Shown here piece by piece: positions 8,995 to 16,986 of a DNA stretch of 64,000 bases (its first letter is position 1; each line of letters opens with the position of its first letter). The translations under genes and the position numbers were made by a program. Location of the stretch: NCBI RefSeq assembly GCF_900156505.1, contig NZ_FTPR01000001.1:992001-1056000 (forward strand), in the 5' to 3' direction. The notes beneath the pieces are model-generated. The model searched no databases. It was not told the origin of the DNA and worked only from the letters and a program-made list of their open reading frames with translations. The stretch comes from Yoonia rosea. GTDB taxonomy: Bacteria; Pseudomonadota; Alphaproteobacteria; Rhodobacterales; Rhodobacteraceae.

Positions 8995-9362
8995 TCGGGG
9001 TGAAGGTCAATTCCGCGCGCCTCCGCGAAGGACCGGCAGTAGTCGAACCAATCGCCCATGTCCTCGGAAAACACGGCCATTGCGCCGCGATCCGTCCACT
9101 CCTGATATTTTGCGGCTTGCGCAGTTGCGACATAGGCGGCCGGATCTGCAACGCCTTCAGTTTGCGCCTGCAAGACCGCCGCGTTGATCCATTTGGCCTG
9201 ACCAAAATCAAACAGATAGGCCCGCTCCGGATCGGTCATGAACGCAGCGCCGAACTGATATAGGCCTGCGCATTCCGCCATGCTTTTGCTGAACGGCTGC
9301 GCCGCCAGCGGGCCGGACAATCCGATGATAAAGACGATGCTCTGCATGACCAGCTGTTTCAT
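8991..9362 (-). CDS. Small secreted hypothetical protein
   Basis: A 123-residue protein starting MKQLVMQSIVFIIGLSG (ATG 9362) with a clear signal peptide ending near AAQP. The mature part has two cysteines (ECAGLYQFG and DYCRSF) that could form a disulfide. It lies on the minus strand between the MoxR gene and the GNAT gene, convergent with the former and divergent from the latter. No family is recognised. The frame extends 12 residues further upstream, but the later Met gives the better signal sequence. Confidence 0.65.
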   Translation of the reverse strand: MKQLVMQSIVFIIGLSGPLAAQPFSKSMAECAGLYQFGAAFMTDPERAYLFDFGQAKWINAAVLQAQTEGVADPAAYVATAQAAKYQEWTDRGAMAVFSEDMGDWFDYCRSFAEARGIDLHPD

Positions 9363-9476
9363 GCAGGTGACTAAACAAACAAAATTACGCCAATTCAAGG
9401 CCCCACAGGGAATTGACTGGCCCTATGGCCAAACACCGCTATTGTCTGGCCTAACAAATACGAACGAGCACCGCGC

Positions 9477-9935
9477 ATGACAGCCTCCTCTTCCGCCACG
9501 ATCCGCCCGCTTGAGGCCAAGGACGAAGTTGCGTGGCGCGCGCTTTGGAAAAGCTATCTTGCCTTCTACAAATCCAGCGTTCCCGAGGCCGTTTATGCCA
9601 GTACATTTGCACGCCTGCTGGGCGGGGATGCGCAAGACTTTCACGGCATGGTCGCTGAACAGGACGGCACCATTGTGGGGTTGGTGCACTACCTCTTCCA
9701 TCGCCATTGCTGGCGGGTCGAGAATGTCTGCTATCTGCAAGACCTCTATGCCGATCCTGCGGTGCGCGGCACAGGGATCGGGCGCAAACTGATCGAAGCG
9801 GTCTATCGGGCAGCGGATCAGGCAGGTGCACCGGCAGTTTACTGGCTGACGCAAGAAGATAACGCCGTAGGTCGCCGCCTGTATGATCGCGTGGGCCAGA
9901 AAACCGACTTCATCAAATACGCCAGACCCGCATGA
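9477..9935 (+). CDS. GNAT family N-acetyltransferase
   Basis: A 152-residue GCN5-related acetyltransferase. The acetyl-CoA pyrophosphate loop is visible as VRGTGIGRKLIEAVYRAA, preceded by the beta-4 strand LQDLYADPA. The C-terminal WLTQEDNAVGRRLYDRVG block is typical of amine or polyamine acetyltransferases of this fold. The substrate is unknown. Its stop overlaps the start of the downstream DUF2927 lipoprotein in an ATGA junction, indicating coupled translation. Confidence 0.9.
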   Translation: MTASSSATIRPLEAKDEVAWRALWKSYLAFYKSSVPEAVYASTFARLLGGDAQDFHGMVAEQDGTIVGLVHYLFHRHCWRVENVCYLQDLYADPAVRGTGIGRKLIEAVYRAADQAGAPAVYWLTQEDNAVGRRLYDRVGQKTDFIKYARPA

Positions 9936-11278
9936 AGTACCTTGCCGCTTTTGCCCTCGCCTTTGCAGCGGGCTGTGCCCAGATGCCTGCCGAGCCAGAC
10001 CCCGTGCGTCTCACATTCCCGGAAATGGCGCGTTTTGCGGGTGAAAGCCCCGGACCGTCCACGCGCCCGAACGCGGAGATTGCGCTGGATTTCGTGGATC
10101 TGGCGTTCCGGATGGAAAGTGGGCGGCCTTTGCCTGTCCTGACCCGTTTCGAAGGCCCGATCACTGTGCGGGTCGTCGGACAGCTGCGCCCGGAAAACCG
10201 GCAAGATCTTGAGGCGCTCTTGCGCCGCCTGCGCAACGAAGCCCGCATTGATATCCGGCTGACCAATAACACCGACGCCAATATCGTGATCGAGACCCTG
10301 CCCAACCGCACCATCCAGCGCGTTGCGCCCAATGCCGCCTGTTTCGTGGTCCCGCGCGTCCAGAGCTGGAGCGAATTGCGCGCCGCGCGTAACACCCCCA
10401 CCCTTGACTGGGCCACCCTGCAACAGCGCGACAAGGCGGCAATTTTCCTGCCATCGGATGTGACCGCGCAGGAAGTGCGCGATTGTCTGCATGAGGAACT
10501 CGCACAGGCGCTTGGCCCGCTGAATGATCTCTACCGGCTGCCTGATTCTGTCTTTAATGATGACAACATGCACGCCGTGCTGACCGGTTTTGATATGCTG
10601 ATCCTGCGGGCCTATTACGCGCCCGAATTGCGCAGCGGTATGTCCGAACGGCAAGTCGCCGAACGCCTGCCCGCGATCCTTGCGCGGATGAACCCGAGCG
10701 GACAACGCCCCGGCGGGCAGATCCCTTCTGAAACATCGCGGGCCTGGATCAACGAAATCACAACCGCTCTGGGAAGTGGCGCCTCTGAACCGCGCCGCAG
10801 ACAGGCTGCGGCCCGTGCTGTTGCGATCGGGCAATCATTGGGCTGGACCGGCCCGCGCGAAGGCTTTGCCAACTATGCCTACGGCCGTTTGCAGATCGGC
10901 AATGACGCGACCCTGTCGCTGGGCGCCTTCAACGCCGCAGGCCGCGCCTATGCGCAAACGCCCGCCACCAATATCCACGCCGCCCATATCGCCCTGCAAC
11001 TGGCCGCCTTTACGCTGATCTCGCGCGATGCCGACGCCACCATCGCACTGACAACCCCTGCCATCGCGGCCGCCCGCCGCCATGAGAACGCGGCTTTGAT
11101 GGCGCTGCTGATGATGTTCAAAGCCGAAGCGCTTGATCTCAAAGGCGAGACCGAGGCAGGCATGGCCCTGCGTCTGGACAGTCTGGGGTGGGCGCTTTAT
11201 GGCTTGGGCGACAGGGATGAGGTCATCTTGAGGCTCAATGAAATTGCGTCTCTGGCCCCGCCTCCGCCCCCAACCTAA
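9932..11278 (+). CDS. DUF2927 domain lipoprotein
   Basis: A 448-residue protein with a short lipoprotein signal, MKYLAAFALAFAAGC, so it is probably anchored after cleavage before Cys15. The middle carries the DUF2927 signature, including CLHEELAQALGPLNDLYRLP and SVFNDDN, with an HEE element resembling a zinc-peptidase helix. The C-terminal third is alpha-helical with repeated alanine-rich helices and looks TPR-like. DUF2927 has no assigned function. It starts within the stop of the GNAT gene and is followed by a tiny membrane protein gene. Confidence 0.82.
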   Translation: MKYLAAFALAFAAGCAQMPAEPDPVRLTFPEMARFAGESPGPSTRPNAEIALDFVDLAFRMESGRPLPVLTRFEGPITVRVVGQLRPENRQDLEALLRRLRNEARIDIRLTNNTDANIVIETLPNRTIQRVAPNAACFVVPRVQSWSELRAARNTPTLDWATLQQRDKAAIFLPSDVTAQEVRDCLHEELAQALGPLNDLYRLPDSVFNDDNMHAVLTGFDMLILRAYYAPELRSGMSERQVAERLPAILARMNPSGQRPGGQIPSETSRAWINEITTALGSGASEPRRRQAAARAVAIGQSLGWTGPREGFANYAYGRLQIGNDATLSLGAFNAAGRAYAQTPATNIHAAHIALQLAAFTLISRDADATIALTTPAIAAARRHENAALMALLMMFKAEALDLKGETEAGMALRLDSLGWALYGLGDRDEVILRLNEIASLAPPPPPT

Positions 11279-11293
11279 CAAAGGCCCTTTTCG

Positions 11294-11461
11294 ATGATAT
11301 TCCCGCTCTCAGGTATGGTTTTCGGTGCAGTCCTCGGTGCGTTGCGCGCGAAATCGAAAGGCGGACGGCGCAAGGATATGCTGCAATGGGGCGCGGTGTT
11401 TGCGATCATCTTCGGCCTTATCGGTCTTTTTGTTCTGATCTTCCTGCAACGCAGCTTGTGA
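11294..11461 (+). CDS. Conserved small membrane protein, 55 residues
   Basis: A short frame with ATG at 11294 and TGA at 11459-11461. It reads MIFPLSGMVFGAVLGALRAK, then a basic loop KSKGGRRKDM, then a second hydrophobic segment ending FLQRSL. This is a two-helix hairpin with a positive loop, which should lie on the cytoplasmic side. Similar 50-60 residue proteins occur in Rhodobacteraceae, sometimes misnamed apolipoprotein acyltransferase. The stop is three bases before the VWA gene start, so the two are probably co-expressed. Confidence 0.7.
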   Translation: MIFPLSGMVFGAVLGALRAKSKGGRRKDMLQWGAVFAIIFGLIGLFVLIFLQRSL

Positions 11462-11464
11462 TCC

Positions 11465-12652
11465 ATGTTTCTGCCCTTCTTTGACAACTTACGCCGGCAC
11501 GGGGTTCCTGTGTCTTTGCGCGAATTCTTGTCATTTCTGGAAGGGATGAAGGCTGGCCTTGCCACCTATGATGTCGAGGCTTTCTACTTTCTGGCCCGCG
11601 CCACCATGGTCAAGGACGAGCGCCACCTCGATAAGTTCGACCGCGCCTTTGCCGCGAGTTTCGAGGGCCTTGACGCAATCCCCGATGAGGCCGTGCTGAA
11701 TGCCGTTGATATTCCTGCCGACTGGCTGGAAAAACTGGCCGAAAAGCACCTGAGCGACGCAGAGAAAGCCGAAATAGAGGCCATGGGCGGTTTTGATAAG
11801 CTGATGGAAACGCTCAAAAAACGCCTTGAAGAACAAAAGGGCCGCCATCAGGGCGGGTCCAAATGGGTCGGCACTGCAGGCACCTCCCCTTTCGGGGCCT
11901 ACGGCTATAACCCCGAAGGCGTGCGGATCGGCCAGAAAGAGAGCCGCCACCAGCGCGCCGTGAAAGTCTGGGACAAGCGCGAATTCAAGAACCTCGATGA
12001 CACGGTCGAACTGGGCACACGCAACATCAAAGTTGCGCTGAAACGCCTGCGCCGCTGGGCACGTGACGGGGCGAACGAAGAACTGGACCTGAACGGCACC
12101 ATCCGCGCCACCGCCGAACACGGCTATCTGGATGTGCAAACCCGCCCCGAGCGGCGCAATGCTGTGAAAGTCCTGCTCTTCCTCGATATCGGGGGGTCGA
12201 TGGACCCGCATATCAAAGTGGTGGAAGAGCTGTTCAGCGCCGCCAAATCCGAATTCAAGCATTTCGAATATTTCTACTTCCACAACTGCCTTTATGAGGG
12301 CGTGTGGAAAAACAACCGCCGCCGCTGGAACGCGCAAACGCCGACATGGGATGTGCTGCGGACCTACGGGTCTGATTACAAATGCATCTTCGTGGGTGAC
12401 GCCAGCATGTCGCCCTATGAAATCGCCTTCAAGGGCGGCGCGAACGAACACTGGAACGAAGAGGCAGGCCAGACTTGGCTGGAACGGGCGCGCGACCAAT
12501 GGCCCAACCATCTCTGGATCAATCCGCTTGACGAACGCTACTGGCCTTACACACAGTCGATCCAGATGATCCGGGAAATTTTTGGCCCCGACCGTATGGT
12601 GCCGATGACACTCTCGGGGATTGACGCGGGCATGCGGACCTTGGGGCGCTAG
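11465..12652 (+). CDS. VWA domain protein, CoxE-like
   Basis: A 395-residue cytosolic protein of the CoxE-like von Willebrand A family. The metal-ion-dependent adhesion site is visible as LDIGGSMDPH at about residue 240. The N-terminal half is charged and helical (LEFLSFLEGMKAGLA-type region) and the C-terminal half is the VWA fold. These proteins partner with MoxR ATPases in metalloenzyme maturation, for example of CO dehydrogenase or nitric oxide reductase. The likely partner is the MoxR gene at 8155. No obvious client metalloenzyme gene is nearby. Confidence 0.9.
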   Translation: MFLPFFDNLRRHGVPVSLREFLSFLEGMKAGLATYDVEAFYFLARATMVKDERHLDKFDRAFAASFEGLDAIPDEAVLNAVDIPADWLEKLAEKHLSDAEKAEIEAMGGFDKLMETLKKRLEEQKGRHQGGSKWVGTAGTSPFGAYGYNPEGVRIGQKESRHQRAVKVWDKREFKNLDDTVELGTRNIKVALKRLRRWARDGANEELDLNGTIRATAEHGYLDVQTRPERRNAVKVLLFLDIGGSMDPHIKVVEELFSAAKSEFKHFEYFYFHNCLYEGVWKNNRRRWNAQTPTWDVLRTYGSDYKCIFVGDASMSPYEIAFKGGANEHWNEEAGQTWLERARDQWPNHLWINPLDERYWPYTQSIQMIREIFGPDRMVPMTLSGIDAGMRTLGR

Positions 12653-12664
12653 GAGGCACAGGCG

Positions 12665-13024
12665 ATGTGGCACCATCTCAAAGACTTTTGGACCCACAAT
12701 CGCCCAGCTTTTCTTGCCTTTCTAGTGGTTTTTGCACTGACCGGCGTTTTCGGTATGCGCGCTGTCACGCAATACATCTACTGGTCCGATCCGGGAAAAC
12801 AGAACCAGACTTTGGCCGGATGGATGACCCCGCGCTATGTGGCCAAATCGTATAACGTGCCCCCCGAGGTGATCAAAGCGGCGTGGAACCTGAACCCCGA
12901 CAGCGCATTACGGCGCGCCTCGCTTGACACGATCGCGCAGGAACTGGGGCTCACGCTGGAAGAGATGCAGCAGCGGGTTGCAGCTGCGGCATTAGCCTTT
13001 CACGCAGGTCAAACCGATGAATGA
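12665..13024 (+). CDS. Single-pass membrane protein, hypothetical
   Basis: A 119-residue protein with one membrane segment at about residues 15-37 (PAFLAFLVVFALTGVFGM) and a C-terminal soluble part containing GWMTPRYVAKSYNVPPEVI. The last region is a small helical domain that looks like a helix-turn-helix (TIAQELGLTLEEMQQRV). It resembles conserved hypothetical proteins found beside DedA genes in roseobacters. It overlaps the downstream DedA gene by 8 bp, so joint translation is likely. The function is unknown. Confidence 0.7.
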   Translation: MWHHLKDFWTHNRPAFLAFLVVFALTGVFGMRAVTQYIYWSDPGKQNQTLAGWMTPRYVAKSYNVPPEVIKAAWNLNPDSALRRASLDTIAQELGLTLEEMQQRVAAAALAFHAGQTDE

Positions 13025-13667
13025 TCTGATCCTCGGGCTCGCGGCGGACTATGGCGTTCCCCTGCTCTTTATTGTGACATTCCTCAGCTGTCTGGCCCTG
13101 CCGGTTCCGTCATCACTGTTGATGCTGGCCTCGGGTGGTTTTGCAGCTGCGGGTGATTTGTCATTGGCAGCCGTGACCGCCGCCGCTTTTTGTGGGGCGG
13201 TCCTGGGCGACAATACGGGGTATTGGGTGGCGCGCCGGTTGGGTGCGCGCATGGATCGCTGGCTTATGGCGAAACCAAAACGGGCGGCGCTGCGCAGCAA
13301 ATCCGCGCAATTCATGGACAAATGGGGCGGGTCTGCTGTGTTTTTCTCGCGCTGGCTGGTGTCCCCGCTGGGCCCGCATATCAACTACGTCAGCGGCCTT
13401 GCGCGGTTTCATTGGCCCCGCTTTGCGCTCTGGTCCATGAGCGGCGAGCTTGTCTGGGTCGCTCTCTATGTCGGGCTGGGCTATGTTTTTGCGGATAACA
13501 TGACAGCAATCGCCAGCATCTCGGGCAACCTTTCGGGCTTTCTTGCGGCGGGTGTGCTGGCGACAGGGCTCGGCCTGTGGCTGGTGAAATCCAGCAAGGC
13601 GCGGGCACGGCGCAGGGCGGGCGACGCGGCGCCAAATGTCGCAGATGAAAACCCCCGTCAGGCTTGA
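13017..13667 (+). CDS. DedA family membrane protein
   Basis: A 216-residue polytopic membrane protein of the DedA/SNARE-associated family. Recognisable parts are the N-terminal ADYGVPLLFIVTFLSCLALP re-entrant-like segment, the GDNTGYWVARRLGAR motif and the FFSRWLVSPLGPHINYVSGL motif with its conserved Arg. DedA proteins are proposed flippases for undecaprenyl phosphate or other lipids, driven by ion gradients. The C-terminus is a basic tail. It overlaps the preceding small membrane protein gene and precedes an M48 peptidase. Confidence 0.92.
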   Translation: MNDLILGLAADYGVPLLFIVTFLSCLALPVPSSLLMLASGGFAAAGDLSLAAVTAAAFCGAVLGDNTGYWVARRLGARMDRWLMAKPKRAALRSKSAQFMDKWGGSAVFFSRWLVSPLGPHINYVSGLARFHWPRFALWSMSGELVWVALYVGLGYVFADNMTAIASISGNLSGFLAAGVLATGLGLWLVKSSKARARRRAGDAAPNVADENPRQA

Positions 13668-13697
13668 GAAACAGCCGCAAACGCCCATATTACTCTA

Positions 13698-14384
13698 ATG
13701 ATCAAGTTCACACCGATCCTTCTTGCCGTGCTCTACGGCCTTGCGATGTACCGCTTCTCGATGTGGCGCACCAAGCGTGAGCTTGACGCGCGATCCACCG
13801 AGCTTGCCGATCCGATCCTCAAGGTGCTGATGGACCGCATGGCCAAGGCGCTCGATATCGAGCGGATCAAGGTGCATATCTATGAAATCGAACCGGTCAA
13901 CGGGCTGGCCGCCCCTGACGGGCGCATTTTCATCACCCGCGGGTTCTATAACAAATACCGTGCAGGCGAGGTCACCTCCGAAGAAATGGCCAGTGTGATC
14001 GCTCATGAAATGGGCCACGTGGCCTTGGGCCATTCACGCCGCCGGATGATTGATTTCTCGGGGCAGAACGCGATGCGCACGGCACTTGCGATGATTCTGG
14101 GGCGCTTTGTGCCTTTTGTCGGCCCATGGATCGCCAATGCGCTGATGAGCCTGCTGGCCGCCCGCCTGTCGCGCAGTGACGAGTTCGAGGCTGACGCCTA
14201 TGCCTCGGCCCTGCTGGTCAAAGCAGGGATCGGCACAGAGCCGCAAAAATCACTCTTCAAGAAACTGGAAACGCTGACGGGCGCCCATGGTGCCGCAACG
14301 CCTGCGTGGATGTTGAGCCACCCCAAAACGCCATTGCGCATCGCCGCGATCGAGGCGAATGAAGCCAAGTGGAACGCCGGTTAA
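13698..14384 (+). CDS. M48 family metallopeptidase
   Basis: A 228-residue zinc metalloprotease. The HExxH motif is HEMGH inside VIAHEMGHVALGHS, and the third zinc ligand is in DEFEADAYAS. The N-terminal segment IKFTPILLAVLYGLAMY is a probable membrane anchor or uncleaved signal. The C-terminal SHPKTPLRIAAIEA block is typical of the HtpX/Oma1-like branch, which acts in envelope protein quality control. It is shorter than HtpX (about 290) and lacks its multiple N-terminal helices. A dispersed repeat element lies just after the stop. Confidence 0.9.
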   Translation: MIKFTPILLAVLYGLAMYRFSMWRTKRELDARSTELADPILKVLMDRMAKALDIERIKVHIYEIEPVNGLAAPDGRIFITRGFYNKYRAGEVTSEEMASVIAHEMGHVALGHSRRRMIDFSGQNAMRTALAMILGRFVPFVGPWIANALMSLLAARLSRSDEFEADAYASALLVKAGIGTEPQKSLFKKLETLTGAHGAATPAWMLSHPKTPLRIAAIEANEAKWNAG

Positions 14385-14397
14385 ACACGCGGCACCG

Positions 14398-14432
14398 CTT
14401 TTCATCTTGCCCGAAATACTCCCGCCGGAGGC
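14398..14432 (+). repeat. Dispersed intergenic element, divergent copy
   Basis: CTTTTCATCTTGCCCG is followed by a segment ending CTCCCGCCGGAGGC. This is related to two closer copies at 18799-18831 and 43738-43770 that share the CGCCGGAGGC end. CTCC and GGAG flanking CGCC allow a short hairpin. Such elements are frequent in Rhodobacteraceae intergenic DNA. Confidence 0.45.
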
Positions 14433-14472
14433 ACCGGCCCGCGCAATCAGCACCGAGGGTGGCGCAGAAGCA

Positions 14473-15015
14473 CTACGCTTCCAGCGCCTTGCCGAACCGC
14501 GGCATCCGCGCCTTTTTCATCAGCGCCCGCATCGTCCACGGCTCGGGCGACAGCCTGTTGGCCGTGTCCAACACACGCGCCGCCACGCCGCGGACCTGAT
14601 CGGGGGCCTCCGCCAGCAACAAAAGCGCAAAGCCGTCAGGGTCCCACCGCAAAAGTGCCGCATCCCCCAGAATATCCTTGGGGAAATCCTTGGCATTCAT
14701 CGTCAGAATGCCGTCACAGGACCCGACAACCGCAGCTGTCAGCACATGGATATCCGCAGGATCAGGCAACCAGAACGCCCGCTCCTGCGCCGGATCATAG
14801 CGCACCATCGCATCGGGAAATTTCGCCGCCAGCGCTGCAATCTCGCCGCGTGCCCAGACCTCTTGCTCTGGCCCGAGCTTCACCGTCGCCCGCGCCCATT
14901 CTTCCAGAATCCGCACCGACCACCGCGCCTCGAACAGCCCCGCCGCAGCGCAGCCCAGAAGCACTTCGCGCATCACGGTGGGATAGAGAACGCAAGCGTC
15001 GAGCATCACCCTCAT
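14473..15015 (-). CDS. PIN-domain protein (putative ribonuclease)
   Basis: A 180-residue PIN-domain protein starting MRVMLDACVLYPTVMRE (ATG 15015). The acidic residues expected in the nuclease site are visible: Asp6 in LDACVL, Glu in ILEEWARA, and Asp residues in LPDPADIHVL and LTMNAKDFP. It resembles VapC-like PIN proteins of about 180 residues in which no small antitoxin is adjacent. The start overlaps the stop of the upstream methyltransferase gene in a 4-bp ATGA junction. No VapB-type gene is visible on either side, so a free-standing RNase is as likely as a toxin. Confidence 0.82.
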   Translation of the reverse strand: MRVMLDACVLYPTVMREVLLGCAAAGLFEARWSVRILEEWARATVKLGPEQEVWARGEIAALAAKFPDAMVRYDPAQERAFWLPDPADIHVLTAAVVGSCDGILTMNAKDFPKDILGDAALLRWDPDGFALLLLAEAPDQVRGVAARVLDTANRLSPEPWTMRALMKKARMPRFGKALEA

Positions 15016-16217
15016 AGGCGGAAGGTCAGCGCTTTCAGATAGCCGCTTTCGGCCAGATGTGGCAGCAACGGATGATCCGGCCCCGCAAATCCGGTGTGGA
15101 TGATCTGCCCGCGCCGCCCACCGCGCCCGATCCCGCGGGCCGAGGCATTGCGGAACTTCGTCAGATCCGCCGCATGCGAACACGAACATAGCGTCAGATA
15201 GCCCCCATCCGCGACCAGTGGTGCCGCAAGCCGGGCGATCCGCTCATAGGCCCGCAGGCCCGCCTCAAGCGAAGATTTAGAAGGGGCAAAGGCCGGCGGA
15301 TCACAGATCACCACATCAAATGTAGCACCCTCTTCAGCCAAGGCGGTCAACACATCAAAGGCATCGCCTTTGCGTGTTTCGAACCGGTCCGACACCCCCA
15401 TGGCGGCCGCACCCTGTTCGGCCAGTTCCAGCGCGGGCGCAGAGCCGTCAACCGCCAGTACTGAAGCCGCACCCCCCGCCAATGCCGCCAATCCGAACCC
15501 GCCGACATGGCTGAACACATCCAGCACGTGCGCAGCTTTGGACAGTCCGGCCACAAAGGCATGGTTCGGGCGTTGATCAAAAAACAGGCCGGTTTTCTGC
15601 CCGCCCATCACATCGGCCATATAAATCGCACCGTTCATCGGCACCTGCACCGGCGCATCGGGGGCGGTGCCCACAAGAACGTCGGTTTTTTCTTCAAGCC
15701 CCTCGAGCGTGCGCGCACGCCCTGTCCCGTTCATGATCACGGTGGTGACGCCGGTGACCTCTTGCAGCGCCGCAACCAGCGGTGTGATCAGCAAATCGGC
15801 CCAAGCGGCATTAGGCTGGATCACTGCCAGATCGCCAAAACGGTCGATGATGACACCCGGCAACCCGTCGGCCTCGGCATGGACCAGACGGTAGAACGGC
15901 GCCTCATAGAGCCGCGCACGATGGGCCAAAGCGCGTTGGAGCTTGCCCGCAAACCACGCCTGATCAATCACCGCAGCCGGATCCTGATCCAGCATACGGC
16001 AGATGATCTTGGATGCAGGGTTCACCGTCACAACACCCATGGGCGTGCGATTGGCGTCTTCCAGTTGCGCAATGGTCCCGGGGGTCAGATTGCGGGTGCG
16101 GCGGTCTGTGACCAGTTCATTGGCATAAACCCAAGGAAACCCGTGGCGGATCGCACGGGCTTCGGCTTTGGGGATCAGCCGGACAACCGGCATGGCGGAG
16201 GATGTATGTTCTGTCAT
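15012..16217 (-). CDS. Class I SAM-dependent rRNA methyltransferase, RlmI-like
   Basis: A 401-residue protein of the RlmI/RlmK-type family that methylates cytosine C5 in 23S rRNA. It has an N-terminal PUA domain (residues about 10-85, with AIRHGFPWVYANELV), an EEHE-type middle domain and a C-terminal Rossmann fold with VLDVFSHVGGFGLAAL as the SAM site and ICDPPAFAPSK as the catalytic motif. The C-terminal CSCSHAADL contains the cysteines expected for C5 methyltransferases. It is translationally coupled to the PIN gene downstream. Confidence 0.9.
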   Translation of the reverse strand: MTEHTSSAMPVVRLIPKAEARAIRHGFPWVYANELVTDRRTRNLTPGTIAQLEDANRTPMGVVTVNPASKIICRMLDQDPAAVIDQAWFAGKLQRALAHRARLYEAPFYRLVHAEADGLPGVIIDRFGDLAVIQPNAAWADLLITPLVAALQEVTGVTTVIMNGTGRARTLEGLEEKTDVLVGTAPDAPVQVPMNGAIYMADVMGGQKTGLFFDQRPNHAFVAGLSKAAHVLDVFSHVGGFGLAALAGGAASVLAVDGSAPALELAEQGAAAMGVSDRFETRKGDAFDVLTALAEEGATFDVVICDPPAFAPSKSSLEAGLRAYERIARLAAPLVADGGYLTLCSCSHAADLTKFRNASARGIGRGGRRGQIIHTGFAGPDHPLLPHLAESGYLKALTFRL

Positions 16218-16268
16218 ACCCGCCTCCTATCCGCCTTTGGGGCGGCTGGGAAGCCGTGCGATGACAAA

Positions 16269-16823
16269 TTAGACCAATTGCGCCCGCAGCAGGCTGGTCA
16301 GAAAATCCGTCACCCGCACCTTCTGCGTCTGGCCTTCGCTTTCCAGTTCGGTTGCACGGGTCCCGCCCGGCGCGTCAAGATTGCCGACAACGCGGCGCGC
16401 GGGTTCGATCACGTCACCTGTGTTTGCATTGCGCACAGTCATGTCAAAGACCACATTGTAGACACCGCCCACTGTATAGCGGGTCCTGTTGGTCACCCCG
16501 TGAAACCGCACCAGTGTCACATCCACCGTGACAGGCAGCGTGCCATCAACGGTCAGCCGGTTGCGCGCGGCAGCCTCTTCGAACATCGCCGCAATCTGCG
16601 GAATGCGCGGTCCCAGCGGATCGCCGCGCCACACCACATCTGCCGTCGGATAAAAGGTTTCGTCTTCCGAAACGGTCAAACCCTCAAGCACATTGAAATT
16701 GAAACCTTGCAGCGCATAAGAGCGCTCCATCTGCGGGCGCGCATCACTTTGCAAGCCTGCGGCCGCGCCACAGCCCATAAGCCCCAGAAGAGGAAACGAA
16801 ACAAGAAAAGTTCTACGATGCAT
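16269..16823 (-). CDS. DUF6778-type lipoprotein
   Basis: A 184-residue lipoprotein starting [19 protein letters not shown] (ATG 16823) with the lipobox LMGC. The mature part contains [20 protein letters not shown] and [19 protein letters not shown], a beta-rich layout seen in a conserved roseobacter lipoprotein family (DUF6778). The N-terminal RR pair is twin-arginine-like but has no full Tat motif. The function is unknown. It is transcribed divergently from edd, with 160 bp between the start codons. Confidence 0.72.
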   Translation of the reverse strand: MHRRTFLVSFPLLGLMGCGAAAGLQSDARPQMERSYALQGFNFNVLEGLTVSEDETFYPTADVVWRGDPLGPRIPQIAAMFEEAAARNRLTVDGTLPVTVDVTLVRFHGVTNRTRYTVGGVYNVVFDMTVRNANTGDVIEPARRVVGNLDAPGGTRATELESEGQTQKVRVTDFLTSLLRAQLV

Positions 16824-16931
16824 CAGCCCGCCCAATCACGTGTTTTTATTTATTCACCATGGAAATCTGACAATATCAAGACATGTCGGTGACGCCTTTG
16901 CAATCTCTCGCATGCGTCCTCTCGCCCCCTT

Positions 16932-16943
16932 GTTAGCGCTAAC
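16932..16943. promoter_or_regulatory. Perfect palindrome upstream of edd, LacI-family-type operator
   Basis: GTTAGCGCTAAC is a perfect 12-bp palindrome with a central CG, 44 bp before the edd start codon. Its shape (TTAGCGCTAA core) is that of operators bound by LacI/GalR-family regulators, several of which control Entner-Doudoroff genes in Proteobacteria. The regulator gene is not in this window. Confidence 0.7.
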
Positions 16944-16986
16944 GGGTCGTGGTAAGCCATCCGCAAACAGATCGAGGGAGGATGCC

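Noticed and set aside
14473..15015. VapBC toxin-antitoxin pair
   Set aside because: No VapB-like or other small antitoxin frame is adjacent to the PIN gene. Its coupling partner is a methyltransferase.
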